Shown here piece after piece: positions 17,694 through 25,362 of a stretch of 33,477 bases of DNA. The DNA is from Chloroflexota bacterium (GTDB lineage: Bacteria > Chloroflexota > Dehalococcoidia > Lucifugimonadales > Lucifugimonadaceae). Positions within the stretch are counted from its first letter, which is position 1. The number at the start of each line of letters is the position of its first letter. The stretch spans positions 20,095 to 53,571 of the forward strand of contig PBER01000001.1 in assembly GCA_002718455.1 (NCBI GenBank). Direction: 5' to 3'. The notes under the pieces are model-generated. The model saw nothing but the letters and a program-made list of their open reading frames with translations, did not search any database and was not told the DNA's origin. A program made the translations under genes and the position numbers.

Positions 17694-18287
17694 ATAAATC
17701 AAAAGATTAAAGAAAAAAATGAAAAACTTATACTTAGTGTAAACAGATCAATATTAATAAAGCTATCTATATCACTTTCTTTAATAATTCTTACGGTAGT
17801 TTTTGCTCAACTCAGATTCTTCATACCAGGAAACCCTGTACCAATAACCTTTCAAACTTTAGGAATATTACTTATGGGAGGGTTACTTGGTCCATTTTGG
17901 GGGCTAGGAACCTCAACAGTGTATGTTTTATTAGGTATGATGGGCTTGCCGGTCTTTCAAGGTGGAAATGGTGGATTTGACTATACCTCGGGAGTTACCG
18001 GAGGTTATATTATTGGGTTTATACTATCTACATTTACCGTTGGTTGGCTATTTAGGATCGGTTTAGATCGATCAAAGTCATTATGGGCTTATATTATAGG
18101 AACAATGATAATTTATGTACCAGCAATAATCTGGCTTTCAGTATTTGATTTTGGATGGCCTAAAGAAGGTGAAATGCTATCGCAAGCAGTTTATCCATTT
18201 GTTATTGGAGATCTGCTGAAAGCTGTTATAGCTTCTTTGTTTACAATTTCTTTTTCTATGATTAGTAAGAATTTATCGGAAAAATAA
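17694..18287 (+). CDS. bioY: Biotin transporter BioY (ECF S-component), apparent ATA start
   Basis: BioY is the membrane protein that binds and imports biotin, alone or with an ECF energising module. Read from 17694 the product is 197 aa with about six helices, typical for the family: first helix at 18-36, then FIPGNPVPITFQTLGILLMG, LLGPFWGLGTSTVYVLLG, GLPVFQGGNGG and GVTGGYIIGF. There is no ATG, GTG or TTG between the stop at 17673-17675 and the ATG at 17874; starting at that ATG would lose 60 residues, including helix 1 and the PVPITFQT motif. ATA at 17694 lies 6 nt after AAGGTGG; ATC at 17691 is a second option. The 12-bp palindrome TTGTTTAAACAA (17668-17679) sits just upstream. It ends 5 bp from the convergent DapA-like gene. 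Confidence 0.85.
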   Translation: MNQKIKEKNEKLILSVNRSILIKLSISLSLIILTVVFAQLRFFIPGNPVPITFQTLGILLMGGLLGPFWGLGTSTVYVLLGMMGLPVFQGGNGGFDYTSGVTGGYIIGFILSTFTVGWLFRIGLDRSKSLWAYIIGTMIIYVPAIIWLSVFDFGWPKEGEMLSQAVYPFVIGDLLKAVIASLFTISFSMISKNLSEK

Positions 18288-18292
18288 ACTGA

Positions 18293-19207
18293 TTATATTC
18301 TTGGTACCTTATATTTGTTTAATAGAATATCAAGCTCTTTAAATCTTTCCTTTGAAGGCCTCCTAGATGGAGGTCTGGGGGGTCCAGCATTTAGTCCAAT
18401 AAGTTCCATAGCAGCCTTGATGAACGGCCCTTCCCCACCAGTTTCTTTAACTACTTTACCTACCCATTCTCTCCACTCATACTTGAATCCACCCAAAAGT
18501 TTCTTGGCAGTTTCATAATCTTTTACTAACAATGCATCCCAAATTTTTTCAGGATATTCTGGCCAAAAACTACTTAAATGTGTTATAAATCCTTTACCTC
18601 CATAAATTGTACTGAGAATATGGTTTCCTGAATTATCTATCATGCTGACTTTATTAGAATATCTATTCAAGCCTTCCTTAAACAACTCTATATTACTATG
18701 GCTCCATTTTATAGAAATTACATTTGGGATATCAACAAGTTGATCTAGAAGGTCAAAATCCATGATAAATCCATCCCACCAAGTATGATAAATCATAAGT
18801 TTTATATCACTCTCTTTTGCAACATTAATAAATAAATCCTTAACATCTTGTGCAGTTGGAGTATAGTAGTAAGTTGGACCCAGTTGACATCCATATACAC
18901 CAGATTTCTCAGCGTGTTTAGCTAAATTAATGATTTCTCGCCAGTCAGTATGTTGAATAGAGGTTAGTACAGGTACTTCATTATTAGCAGATTCTACGGC
19001 TTTATCCATTAATTTTTTTCTTTCGGGGATATTCAGAACAGGATGTTCTCCTCCTGCTCCACCTATAAGAAGAGTTGCTCTATTATTTATTATTCCTCTA
19101 TCAATCATAAAACGTATGTTTTTTTCAAAAGAATTATAATCAATTGAAAAATCATCGTTGAATGGAGTAGCAACTGCTACCATTGGGCCAACTAGTTTGT
19201 CGTTCAT
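18293..19207 (-). CDS. DapA-like (DHDPS/NAL family) class I aldolase
   Basis: A 304-aa TIM-barrel protein of the dihydrodipicolinate synthase / N-acetylneuraminate lyase family. The pattern GPMVAVATPFNDDFSID (7-23), GGAGGEHPVLNIPERK (49-64), the catalytic tyrosine region MIYHTWW (Tyr140) and the Schiff-base lysine in VISIKWSHSN (Lys167) are visible. True DapA has YNVPxRT around the tyrosine; here it is YHTWW, and GGAGGE replaces GTTGE, so lysine synthesis is unlikely. Related enzymes cleave or dehydrate keto-sugar acids or similar 2-oxo acids. ATG at 19207 follows AGGA at good spacing. The C-terminal PPRPPSRRPS segment is typical of these catabolic relatives. Confidence 0.88.
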   Translation of the reverse strand: MNDKLVGPMVAVATPFNDDFSIDYNSFEKNIRFMIDRGIINNRATLLIGGAGGEHPVLNIPERKKLMDKAVESANNEVPVLTSIQHTDWREIINLAKHAEKSGVYGCQLGPTYYYTPTAQDVKDLFINVAKESDIKLMIYHTWWDGFIMDFDLLDQLVDIPNVISIKWSHSNIELFKEGLNRYSNKVSMIDNSGNHILSTIYGGKGFITHLSSFWPEYPEKIWDALLVKDYETAKKLLGGFKYEWREWVGKVVKETGGEGPFIKAAMELIGLNAGPPRPPSRRPSKERFKELDILLNKYKVPRI

Positions 19208-19302
19208 AAAATTCCTACTTTTTTTGTTTTTTTTATCTAGTATTAAACTCTAATATAAAAAAACTAATTATAAATAATTATTTTTCATTATAAAATCTTA
19301 TT

Positions 19303-19992
19303 ATGATTAAAAAAGTAGATTTACCCGATTCGTGGCTGAATTTGATTATTGATGAATTCCATAAAGGATATATGGATGACATCAAAAAGATGATAATTGA
19401 AAATAAAAAAAAAGGTATTATCATATATCCTCCCAGTTCTAAAATATTTAATGCCTTTAAATTGACCGAATTTAATCTAATTAAAGTAGTGATTTTAGGT
19501 CAAGATCCTTATCATCAGGAAGGACAAGCTCATGGTCTTAGTTTTTCTGTACCAACAAATATTCCACCGCCTCCATCTTTGATAAATATTTACAAAGAAT
19601 TGTCTGTAGATATGGATTCTCATTTTGATAATAGCAACGGAAATTTAGATTCATGGGCTAAACAAGGAGTTTTTTTGTTAAACACAACTTTAACAGTACA
19701 AAAAGGGAAGCCTCTTTCACACAGTAAAATAGGTTGGAACTTATTCACAGATAGAGTTATTGAAGTCATTAGTAATAATAAAGAAAAAGTAGTATTTATA
19801 TTATGGGGTATGCAAGCTCAATCTAAAAAACATCTCATAGATAAAAATAAGCATCTCATCTTAGAATCCGCTCATCCTTCTCCTCTATCAGCTCATCGAG
19901 GCTTTTTTGGGAGTAAACCATTTTCAAGAACAAATCATTATTTGGCTTCAAATGATTTAAAAATGATTGAATGGACAAATTTTGACTTGTAA
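19303..19992 (+). CDS. ung: Uracil-DNA glycosylase, family 1
   Basis: Removes uracil from DNA as the first step of base-excision repair. The 229-aa product holds all family-1 motifs: the water-activating GQDPYH (66-71, Asp68), the proline-rich PPPPSL loop, LLNTTLTV (125-132), FILWGMQAQ and the DNA-intercalation loop HPSPLSAHRGFFG (191-203, His191). Length is normal. It is transcribed divergently from the DapA-like gene and is followed by the long perfect hairpin at 20025-20093. Works with exonuclease III, encoded about 3 kb to the left. Confidence 0.97.
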   Translation: MIKKVDLPDSWLNLIIDEFHKGYMDDIKKMIIENKKKGIIIYPPSSKIFNAFKLTEFNLIKVVILGQDPYHQEGQAHGLSFSVPTNIPPPPSLINIYKELSVDMDSHFDNSNGNLDSWAKQGVFLLNTTLTVQKGKPLSHSKIGWNLFTDRVIEVISNNKEKVVFILWGMQAQSKKHLIDKNKHLILESAHPSPLSAHRGFFGSKPFSRTNHYLASNDLKMIEWTNFDL

Positions 19993-20024
19993 TTATATTT
20001 TTTATTTATAATTATTTATAATTC

Positions 20025-20093
20025 GAATATATGAAGGGAACTGAAAACATTGTCAGTTTTTTATAAAAGGTATTTAGTTCCCTTCATATATTC
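20025..20093. repeat. 18-bp perfect inverted repeat between ung and the RRM gene
   Basis: The arm GAATATATGAAGGGAACT (20025-20042) returns as its exact reverse complement at 20076-20093. The 33-nt loop holds its own small hairpin (AAAAC at 20044-20048 with GTTTT at 20056-20060). No U-tract follows on either strand, so this is not a standard intrinsic terminator. It lies 105 bp before the RRM start and would be in the 5' leader of that gene if transcription starts upstream, or in the 3' end of the ung message. A second weaker pair, CAAAAAAT with ATTTTTTG (20093-20126), follows. Confidence 0.7.
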
Positions 20094-20197
20094 AAAAAAT
20101 GCACTTTTATTTGTGTATTTTTTGAATAAAAAATGTTCTAATAGTTAAGTGTTAAAAAAACTACACACATGAAACAGTTTTATTTAAGGATAATTAA

Positions 20198-20446
20198 TTG
20201 GATATTTATGTTGGTAACATACCCTGGAAAGTTAATGATAACGATCTAAAAGAGTTGTTTTCACAGTACGGGGATGTTGAAAGTGCGAAAATTATAAAAT
20301 ACAGAGATTCAAACCGATCTAAGGGTTTTGGTTTCGTAGAAATGGATGATGACGGTGCTGAAAAAGCAATTGAAGCCCTAGAAGGATTTGAGATGGAAGG
20401 AAGACCTTTAAAGGTAAATCAATCTAAAGGGAAAAGTCCTGAATAA
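20198..20446 (+). CDS. Small RNA-binding protein with a single RRM domain
   Basis: The 82-aa product is one RNA recognition motif. RNP2 is IYVGNI (3-8) and RNP1 is KGFGFVEM (about 47-54), with aromatic residues at the expected RNA-stacking positions. This type (cyanobacterial Rbp-like) is found in several bacterial phyla and is often induced by cold; a chaperone-like role on mRNA is usual. The start is TTG at 20198 with AAGGA 7 nt upstream; the RRM begins at residue 2. An unusually long leader with a perfect 18-bp hairpin lies upstream, which fits post-transcriptional or cold regulation, though this is inference. Confidence 0.92.
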   Translation: MDIYVGNIPWKVNDNDLKELFSQYGDVESAKIIKYRDSNRSKGFGFVEMDDDGAEKAIEALEGFEMEGRPLKVNQSKGKSPE

Positions 20447-20776
20447 TTCTTTCAAAATTTGAGAGTCAACTAATAGATATTAGATATCTATAATTGATAA
20501 GAAAAATCATAAAAATCAATAACCAATAGGCCTTTAGGTAAAAAGAAAAAATCTAAAATCAATTGGTACTTTAGTCAGTCATAGTTTTTCTATACCCTCC
20601 TAATCTTTAGTTTAGGATTATTATCTTTTATACTAATCAGAACTTATGGTGTAGTTACACTTTTATCTATTTGATTTTTATCATTCATATATTTCATAGT
20701 AAAGAAAAAGACAACCTAATTGCACATTTTAATCTCATTGTTATATCATGTAGTTTCTATATAAATTTTATGAAGA
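20447..20776. other. 330-bp region without a convincing gene after the RRM gene
   Basis: No reading frame here looks like protein. A hairpin TCCTAA (20598-20603) / TTAGGA (20612-20617), followed by TTATTATCTTTT, could act as a weak terminator for the rightward RRM message. The 13-mer TATTAGATATCTA at 20478-20490 recurs at 20927-20939, so the two copies bracket this region plus the small gene. An untranslated RNA is possible but unproven. Confidence 0.4.
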
Positions 20777-20932
20777 ATGAAATCAAAAAGAAAATCATTA
20801 ATAATAAAGAATTCCAAGATCATCTACAAAGATCAAAACGGAAAAACAGTTGATAAAGAAAGCTGGTTAAAAATAAGTGAAAACAAACCTTATTTCATTT
20901 ATGATATTAAAGATTTTAGAACAGTATATTAG
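20777..20932 (+). CDS. Probable small protein of 51 residues
   Basis: An ATG-started frame encodes 51 aa with a natural-looking composition: a basic start (MKSKRKSLIIKNSK), then IIYKDQNGKTVDKESW, LKISENKPYF and IYDIKDFRTVY, alternating hydrophobic and charged residues as in a small beta/alpha domain. It stops at 20932, only 18 bp from the convergent aapP stop, matching the tight convergent spacing seen elsewhere here; without this gene the gap would be over 500 bp. There is no clear ribosome binding site. A competing frame from a TTG at 20671 overlaps it but looks less protein-like. Not recognised; function unknown. Confidence 0.5.
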   Translation: MKSKRKSLIIKNSKIIYKDQNGKTVDKESWLKISENKPYFIYDIKDFRTVY

Positions 20933-20950
20933 ATATCTACCAAATTTGAT

Positions 20951-21703
20951 TTATAAAATTTGACTTAGAAAAAGCTTAGTTCTTTCTTCTTGAGGGTTAT
21001 TAAAAAAGTGATCGGGAGTCCCTTCTTCAACAATGAGTCCCTCATCAAAAAATAAAAAGCGATCAGCAACTTCTCTAGCAAAACCCATTTCATGAGTAAC
21101 GCATATCATTGTCATTCCTGATTGAGCCAATTCAATCATAACATCCAAAACTTCTTTTATCATTTCAGGGTCTAAAGCAGATGTAGGTTCATCAAATAAC
21201 ATTATTTTTGGTTGCATAGCTAAAGCTCTTGCTATAGCTACTCTTTGTTGTTGCCCTCCTGATAATTGAGCTGGATATTTTTCAGCCTGTTCTGGAATCC
21301 CAACTCTTTCCAAGAGACTCATCGCCAATTCTTCTGATTCACTTTTTGATAATTTTTTTACTTTTTGAGGTGCCAAAGTTATATTTCTCAAAACAGAAAG
21401 ATGAGGGAAAAGATTAAATTGTTGAAAAACCATTCCCACTTGACCTCTTATCACATCACGATTTTTGACATCATCATTTAAAGGGATGCCATTAACCGTA
21501 ATTTCACCTGAGTTATGTTCTTCAAGTCCATTTATTGTTCTAATAAAAGTAGACTTCCCCGAACCAGACGGTCCTAAGACCACTACAACTTCTCCTTCAT
21601 ATATATTAGCAGTAATTCCTTTCAAAGCTTGAAAATCACCAAAAGATTTTGTAATACCTTTAGCCTCTACAGAAATTTTCTTTTTAGATACCTTTTTTTT
21701 CAT
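20951..21703 (-). CDS. aapP: General amino-acid ABC transporter, ATP-binding protein
   Basis: ATPase of a polar/general amino-acid importer. The 250-aa product has Walker [10 protein letters not shown] (44-52), Q-loop QQFNLFPHL (94-102), signature LSGGQQQR (147-154), Walker [14 protein letters not shown] (167-179) and switch His in [12 protein letters not shown], all as in the GlnQ/AapP group. It is the last gene of the leftward operon aapJ, aapQ, aapM, aapP, 25 bp after aapM. AAGGAG precedes the ATG at 21703 by 7 nt. A basic N-terminal extension ([10 protein letters not shown]) is a little longer than usual. Confidence 0.96.
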   Translation of the reverse strand: MKKKVSKKKISVEAKGITKSFGDFQALKGITANIYEGEVVVVLGPSGSGKSTFIRTINGLEEHNSGEITVNGIPLNDDVKNRDVIRGQVGMVFQQFNLFPHLSVLRNITLAPQKVKKLSKSESEELAMSLLERVGIPEQAEKYPAQLSGGQQQRVAIARALAMQPKIMLFDEPTSALDPEMIKEVLDVMIELAQSGMTMICVTHEMGFAREVADRFLFFDEGLIVEEGTPDHFFNNPQEERTKLFLSQIL

Positions 21704-21728
21704 TGCAAATCTCCTTATTTACGAATAT

Positions 21729-22877
21729 TTAAATATTTAGTTTTTTCTCTATAGTTCTACTTATTTGTGAAAGTACTAGTGAAACTACCCAAAATAACAA
21801 AGCAACCACAGCTAATGATTCTATACTTTTACCAAAAAATGCTTGTTGCTGTTCAGGGATCAGTCTACCAATTCTTAGAAGGTCAGTTATAGCCAAAATA
21901 AATACCAAAGAAGTATCTTTAAAAATAGCTATGAAAGTACTTACTACTGTAGGAATTACAATTCTTATGGCTTGTGGTAAAACTATGAAAATAGTAGTTG
22001 ATATTGAATTGATCCCCAGTGCAAAGGATGCTTCTTCTTGTCCCTTAGGAATAGATTGTAAGCCTCCTCTAATAACCTCAGCAATATAAGCACTTGCAAA
22101 AAGGGACAAAACTATCATTGCTCTAACAACAATGTTTATGTCACTTAGTCCAAATAGGTTAGGTAAAAATTTCGGCAATACAAACCAGGCCAACAGCAAC
22201 CAGGCAACTAAAGGAGCTCCCCTAATCACTTCAATATATACAGTTGATACTAATTTAATTAATTTGTAAGAGCTCGCTCTACCCAGGGCCAATAAAATAC
22301 CTAAAGGGAATCCTGCAAAAATTGCTATGGCTGCTAGAATTAAATTAATCATAAATCCACCCCAAAGAGTCATTTTAGGACCATCCAGAATATTTAATAT
22401 CAAAAAACAAATAGGTAATAATATAATCCAAGAAATCATAATTATTTTTGACACAATATTCTTTAATTTTGAATTCTTAGACCTGTGTCCTAAATAAAAG
22501 AAAACAATGGAAATAAACATAATTAATAACACATATAATACGGTATTTTTTGTAGTAAAAATTAAAAATGGTATAAGAAGTAACAAAATATAAAAAATTG
22601 AACCTTTTATATTAATCTTGAACCAAAAAGAAATGGATATTGTCATCAATATAGACGTTAGAGAAAATATAGTCCAAATCCTCCAAATTTCTTCTTGAGG
22701 CATTAATCCTGTCAGCATTAATTGTCTGTTAACCATGATAAGAGTCCAATCAGAATTTAATATAAAAGATATAACTGTCGATAAAACAAAATAAATAAAT
22801 AACACACCAGTTATAGTCATAGCAACATCCAACTTAGTTCCAAAAAAATTTTCTCTTATCCAATTTAATAAAATCAT
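21729..22877 (-). CDS. aapM: General amino-acid ABC transporter, permease AapM
   Basis: Second permease of the importer, 382 aa, the usual size for AapM/BztC-type proteins, with several N-terminal helices before the His/Glu/Gln-type permease domain. The conserved EAA loop reads QEEASFALGINSISTTIFIVLPQAIRIVIP, ahead of a stretch of TFIAIFKDTSLVF. The ATG at 22875-22877 shares its A with the aapQ stop (TGATG), a classic coupling; a TTG one codon upstream is possible but less likely. Forms the membrane channel with AapQ. Confidence 0.94.
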   Translation of the reverse strand: MILLNWIRENFFGTKLDVAMTITGVLFIYFVLSTVISFILNSDWTLIMVNRQLMLTGLMPQEEIWRIWTIFSLTSILMTISISFWFKINIKGSIFYILLLLIPFLIFTTKNTVLYVLLIMFISIVFFYLGHRSKNSKLKNIVSKIIMISWIILLPICFLILNILDGPKMTLWGGFMINLILAAIAIFAGFPLGILLALGRASSYKLIKLVSTVYIEVIRGAPLVAWLLLAWFVLPKFLPNLFGLSDINIVVRAMIVLSLFASAYIAEVIRGGLQSIPKGQEEASFALGINSISTTIFIVLPQAIRIVIPTVVSTFIAIFKDTSLVFILAITDLLRIGRLIPEQQQAFFGKSIESLAVVALLFWVVSLVLSQISRTIEKKLNI

Positions 22878-24079
22878 CAAGCACCTATCCTAGTCACTCG
22901 ACGGTTAATTATGTTCATTATCAAAGAAATTATCAAACTCAGAGTTAAATAAGTAATTAATATTAATACAAACATTGGTAATGCATGGCCTGCGTTATTC
23001 ATAATCGTACGAGATACCATAAATAAATCAGGATATGCTATGGCAACAGACAAACTAGAATTTTTTGTCAGGTTGAGATACTGATTAGTTAGTGGAGGAA
23101 TAATGGAACGTAGAGCCTGTGGCAAAATAATTAATGTTATCCTTTGATAAGTATTCAACCCTAGAGCCATTGCTGCTTCTGTCTGGCCTATGGGCAAACT
23201 CTGAATACTTCCCCGTACAATTTCTGTAATAAAAGTCCCTGTGTACAAAACTAATGCAAATAAAATTGCGGCAAATTGTGGAGTTAATGCGAATCCTCCA
23301 CTTTGAATATAGGTCCCATGTTGATTTATATTTACTTCTGGAACGTTAAAAGAGAGCTTCATAGATAAAGCAAAAAAAGAAATTATTGCAATGACAACAA
23401 AAGTAAAAAAGGATATTAAATTAGGAGAGAAAAGATCAACATGTTCTTCTTTATATTTGAATAATCTAGATCTAAGAATTAATGAAATGATTAGTCCCAA
23501 CAATAGAATTAAAGACCATAATGAACCATTTTCATTGCTAGAAATAATTGGTAAATAAATTCCTCTATTTGACCAAACAGAAAGGCCTCCAAATGTTAAT
23601 GCTTTAGAAATATGAGGCAATTGTAATAAAAGAAGCTGCCAAAAAATTATTTGAACAAGCAAGGGGGTGTTTCTAATAAACTCTACATAACCTGTTGAGA
23701 TTTTATTGATCAAAAAGTTAGGAGAAAGTCTCGCCAAGCCCATAAAAATACCTAGGATTGTAGCTAAAACTATACCTACTAGACTAACTCTTATAGTATT
23801 GATTACTCCAGCAAAATATCCCATCCATCTACTATCATTACTATTATAATCAATAATGAAAGTATGACTTAGCCCAAATCCAGCTCTACTTGATAAATGC
23901 CCAAATCCTAACTCGAGATTTAATGCTTTATCAACAACATAAAAAAACAATAGTAATAAGAATATTCCAAAAACAAATTGAATAAAAAATCTTCTAAAGT
24001 TTCTGTTTCTAATTAATAAACTTAGTTTCTTCTTTATTGAATCTTCAGATTTAAATTGGGTAAATAAACTAGAGGGCAT
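22877..24079 (-). CDS. aapQ: General amino-acid ABC transporter, permease AapQ
   Basis: First permease of the importer, about 400 aa, as in AapQ/BztB. It has FGHLSSRAGFGLSHTF in the large outer loop, YVEFIRNTPLLVQIIFW, FITEIVRGSIQSLP and the EAA loop GQTEAAMALGLNTYQRITLIILPQALR, followed by NQYLNLTKNSSLSVAIAYPDL. I place the start at ATG 24079. The frame extends to a GTG at 24100, but that codon lies inside the hairpin stem at 24089-24122, so the extra seven residues are doubtful. Neither site has a good ribosome binding site, so translation may be low compared with aapJ. Confidence 0.93.
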   Translation of the reverse strand: MPSSLFTQFKSEDSIKKKLSLLIRNRNFRRFFIQFVFGIFLLLLFFYVVDKALNLELGFGHLSSRAGFGLSHTFIIDYNSNDSRWMGYFAGVINTIRVSLVGIVLATILGIFMGLARLSPNFLINKISTGYVEFIRNTPLLVQIIFWQLLLLQLPHISKALTFGGLSVWSNRGIYLPIISSNENGSLWSLILLLGLIISLILRSRLFKYKEEHVDLFSPNLISFFTFVVIAIISFFALSMKLSFNVPEVNINQHGTYIQSGGFALTPQFAAILFALVLYTGTFITEIVRGSIQSLPIGQTEAAMALGLNTYQRITLIILPQALRSIIPPLTNQYLNLTKNSSLSVAIAYPDLFMVSRTIMNNAGHALPMFVLILITYLTLSLIISLIMNIINRRVTRIGA

Positions 24080-24088
24080 AGTTACAAC

Positions 24089-24122
24089 ATACAGGGTCAC
24101 ATAACTAAATGCGACCCTGTAT
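24089..24122 (-). other. Stem-loop between aapJ and aapQ
   Basis: ATACAGGGTC (24089-24098) pairs perfectly with GACCCTGTAT (24113-24122); after one A-C mismatch three further pairs close a 6-nt loop. In the transcribed (leftward) direction no U-tract follows, so it is probably not a full terminator. Position right after the binding-protein gene and before the permeases is where many ABC operons carry a stem-loop that stabilises the binding-protein message and lowers downstream expression. Confidence 0.65.
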
Positions 24123-24142
24123 TTTATTATGCAAAATTATTT

Positions 24143-25222
24143 TTATCTAAATGGAGGTGCGTAAATCAAACCACCATCTGTCCATTGAGCATTTAGACTG
24201 CCTTCTCTAGTTAAACCTAGTGGCACTAAATGTCTGTCATACACTTCACCGTAGTTACCTACTTGGTAAAGTACATTTTGCATGAAATCAGCAGAAATTC
24301 CAAATCCGAAATCTTGCACTTCTCCGCCTTCAAAGCCCACACCAAGTAATCTTGCCATACCTGGATCTGCAGGGTTTGCAGCCATAGAAGATACATTAGC
24401 ACTTGTGATGCCACTTTCTTCTGCTTGCATCATACCAAATACTACCCACTGAACAACGTCATACAATTCACTGTCGTTATCTCTTGTCAAAGGACCAAGG
24501 GGTTCTTTAGACAAAGTCTCAGCAAGTACCACTAAAGCTTCAGGACCACCAGAAGCAGCTGGGAAACCAGCTCTCTTTGAAGCTAATCCTGATTTATCAG
24601 TAGTCCAACCTTCACATTGTTTTGCTTCAAATGCAGCCTGTAAAGGATCATTTGTTTCAAAAGTCAGTGGAGTATAAGGAATACCAGAACCTGTAAATCT
24701 ATCATCTAGATTAAGTTCAGTGGTTGTTCCTTGTAAAACACAGACGGTAGCTCCAGACATAGACTCAATTGAATCATATCCACTGTCAGCATATACCATC
24801 ATTCCTTGTCCATCATAGAAAGTAGGTGCTGTAAAATCATTACCTAAATCTCTATCTCTACTCGCAGTCCAAGTAGTGTTTCTAATCAATACGTCAACTT
24901 CACCTGAACCAAGAGCTTCAAATCTTGCAGATGCGGTTAACGGTGTATATTCTACTTTGCTTGCGTCGCCAAGTATAGCAGCAGCTATAGCTTTACAGAA
25001 ATCTATATCAAAACCTTCAAATGCACCATCCGGAGTAACAACTCCAAAACCAGTAAGATTATCATTAACTCCACAATTCAACGTGCCTCGGTCTTTGATT
25101 ACCTCAAGAGTATTAGAAGATGCTTCGGAAGATCCACTAGATGTAGATTCATCAGAACAAGCAGCAAGTACGAATAAAACAGCAAATAGACTTATTATGC
25201 CTATCAACCTAAATTTAAACAT
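24143..25222 (-). CDS. aapJ: General amino-acid ABC transporter, substrate-binding lipoprotein AapJ
   Basis: Extracytoplasmic binding protein for amino acids, 359 aa. It starts with a lipoprotein signal peptide (FRLIGIISLFAVLFVLAAC) whose lipobox LAAC puts the acylated cysteine at 22; a Ser-rich linker follows. The family core is clear: VIKDRGTLNCGVNDNLTGFG, GFDIDFCKAIAAAILGD, EVDVLIRNTTWTASRD, and a cluster near the end, VGNYGEVYDRHLVPLGLTREGSLNAQW. The frame runs 24 codons further upstream, but ATG at 25222 is right because AAGGAGA lies 6 nt before it and the signal peptide begins there. Base composition is more GC-rich than the neighbours, as often in highly expressed genes. Lipidation would depend on Lgt. 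Confidence 0.96.
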   Translation of the reverse strand: MFKFRLIGIISLFAVLFVLAACSDESTSSGSSEASSNTLEVIKDRGTLNCGVNDNLTGFGVVTPDGAFEGFDIDFCKAIAAAILGDASKVEYTPLTASARFEALGSGEVDVLIRNTTWTASRDRDLGNDFTAPTFYDGQGMMVYADSGYDSIESMSGATVCVLQGTTTELNLDDRFTGSGIPYTPLTFETNDPLQAAFEAKQCEGWTTDKSGLASKRAGFPAASGGPEALVVLAETLSKEPLGPLTRDNDSELYDVVQWVVFGMMQAEESGITSANVSSMAANPADPGMARLLGVGFEGGEVQDFGFGISADFMQNVLYQVGNYGEVYDRHLVPLGLTREGSLNAQWTDGGLIYAPPFR

Positions 25223-25235
25223 ATCTTTCTCCTTT

Positions 25236-25313
25236 TTATGTTTGTAAAACCACCAGGAGTGACACCAGCTGCCGTAAATTGGTACGGGATTCACCGATAG
25301 GTTCTCGGCTCAT
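25236..25313 (-). promoter_or_regulatory. Structured, GC-richer aapJ leader (with a 25-codon ORF)
   Basis: Just upstream of the aapJ ribosome binding site lies a 78-nt block of 47% GC (37 of 78) in very AT-rich surroundings. On the transcribed strand it can form CCGA/UCGG (25305-25308 with 25294-25297) and CCGUA/UACGG (25283-25287 with 25272-25276), and it holds CUGGUG twice (25263-25268, 25251-25256) plus a further GGUG. The same bases read as an ORF from ATG (25311-25313) to TAA (25236-25238), beginning MSREPIGES and ending SLLVVLQT, with no ribosome binding site. I cannot match it to a riboswitch class known to me. It may be an amino-acid-sensing RNA or a leader peptide; the RNA reading seems better because a TATAAT overlaps the ATG. 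Confidence 0.5.
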
Positions 25314-25317
25314 TATA
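25312..25317 (-). promoter_or_regulatory. Possible -10 box of the aap operon
   Basis: A perfect TATAAT on the leftward strand. Counting 6-7 nt on, the transcript would begin at or just before the first hairpin of the leader. No good -35 box is seen; TTGTTT lies upstream with a 20-bp spacer and the spacer is a long T-run. Use of this box would exclude the ATG of the 25-codon ORF from translation. Confidence 0.35.
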
Positions 25318-25362
25318 TTACAAAAAAAATAAAAAATAAACAATTGTAATAATCTAGTTTAT

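Noticed and set aside
20671-20853. 60-aa frame starting with TTG
   Set aside because: No ribosome binding site and a less protein-like sequence than the 51-aa frame that overlaps it and ends near aapP.
20478-20939. 13-bp direct repeats as target-site duplications of an inserted element
   Set aside because: No transposase or terminal inverted repeats; the right copy overlaps the stop of the probable small gene, and the AT-rich palindromic 13-mer could recur by chance.
25223-25294. N-terminal extension of AapJ (24 further codons)
   Set aside because: The extension lies before a clear ribosome binding site and lipoprotein signal peptide; these bases are better explained as the leader element.
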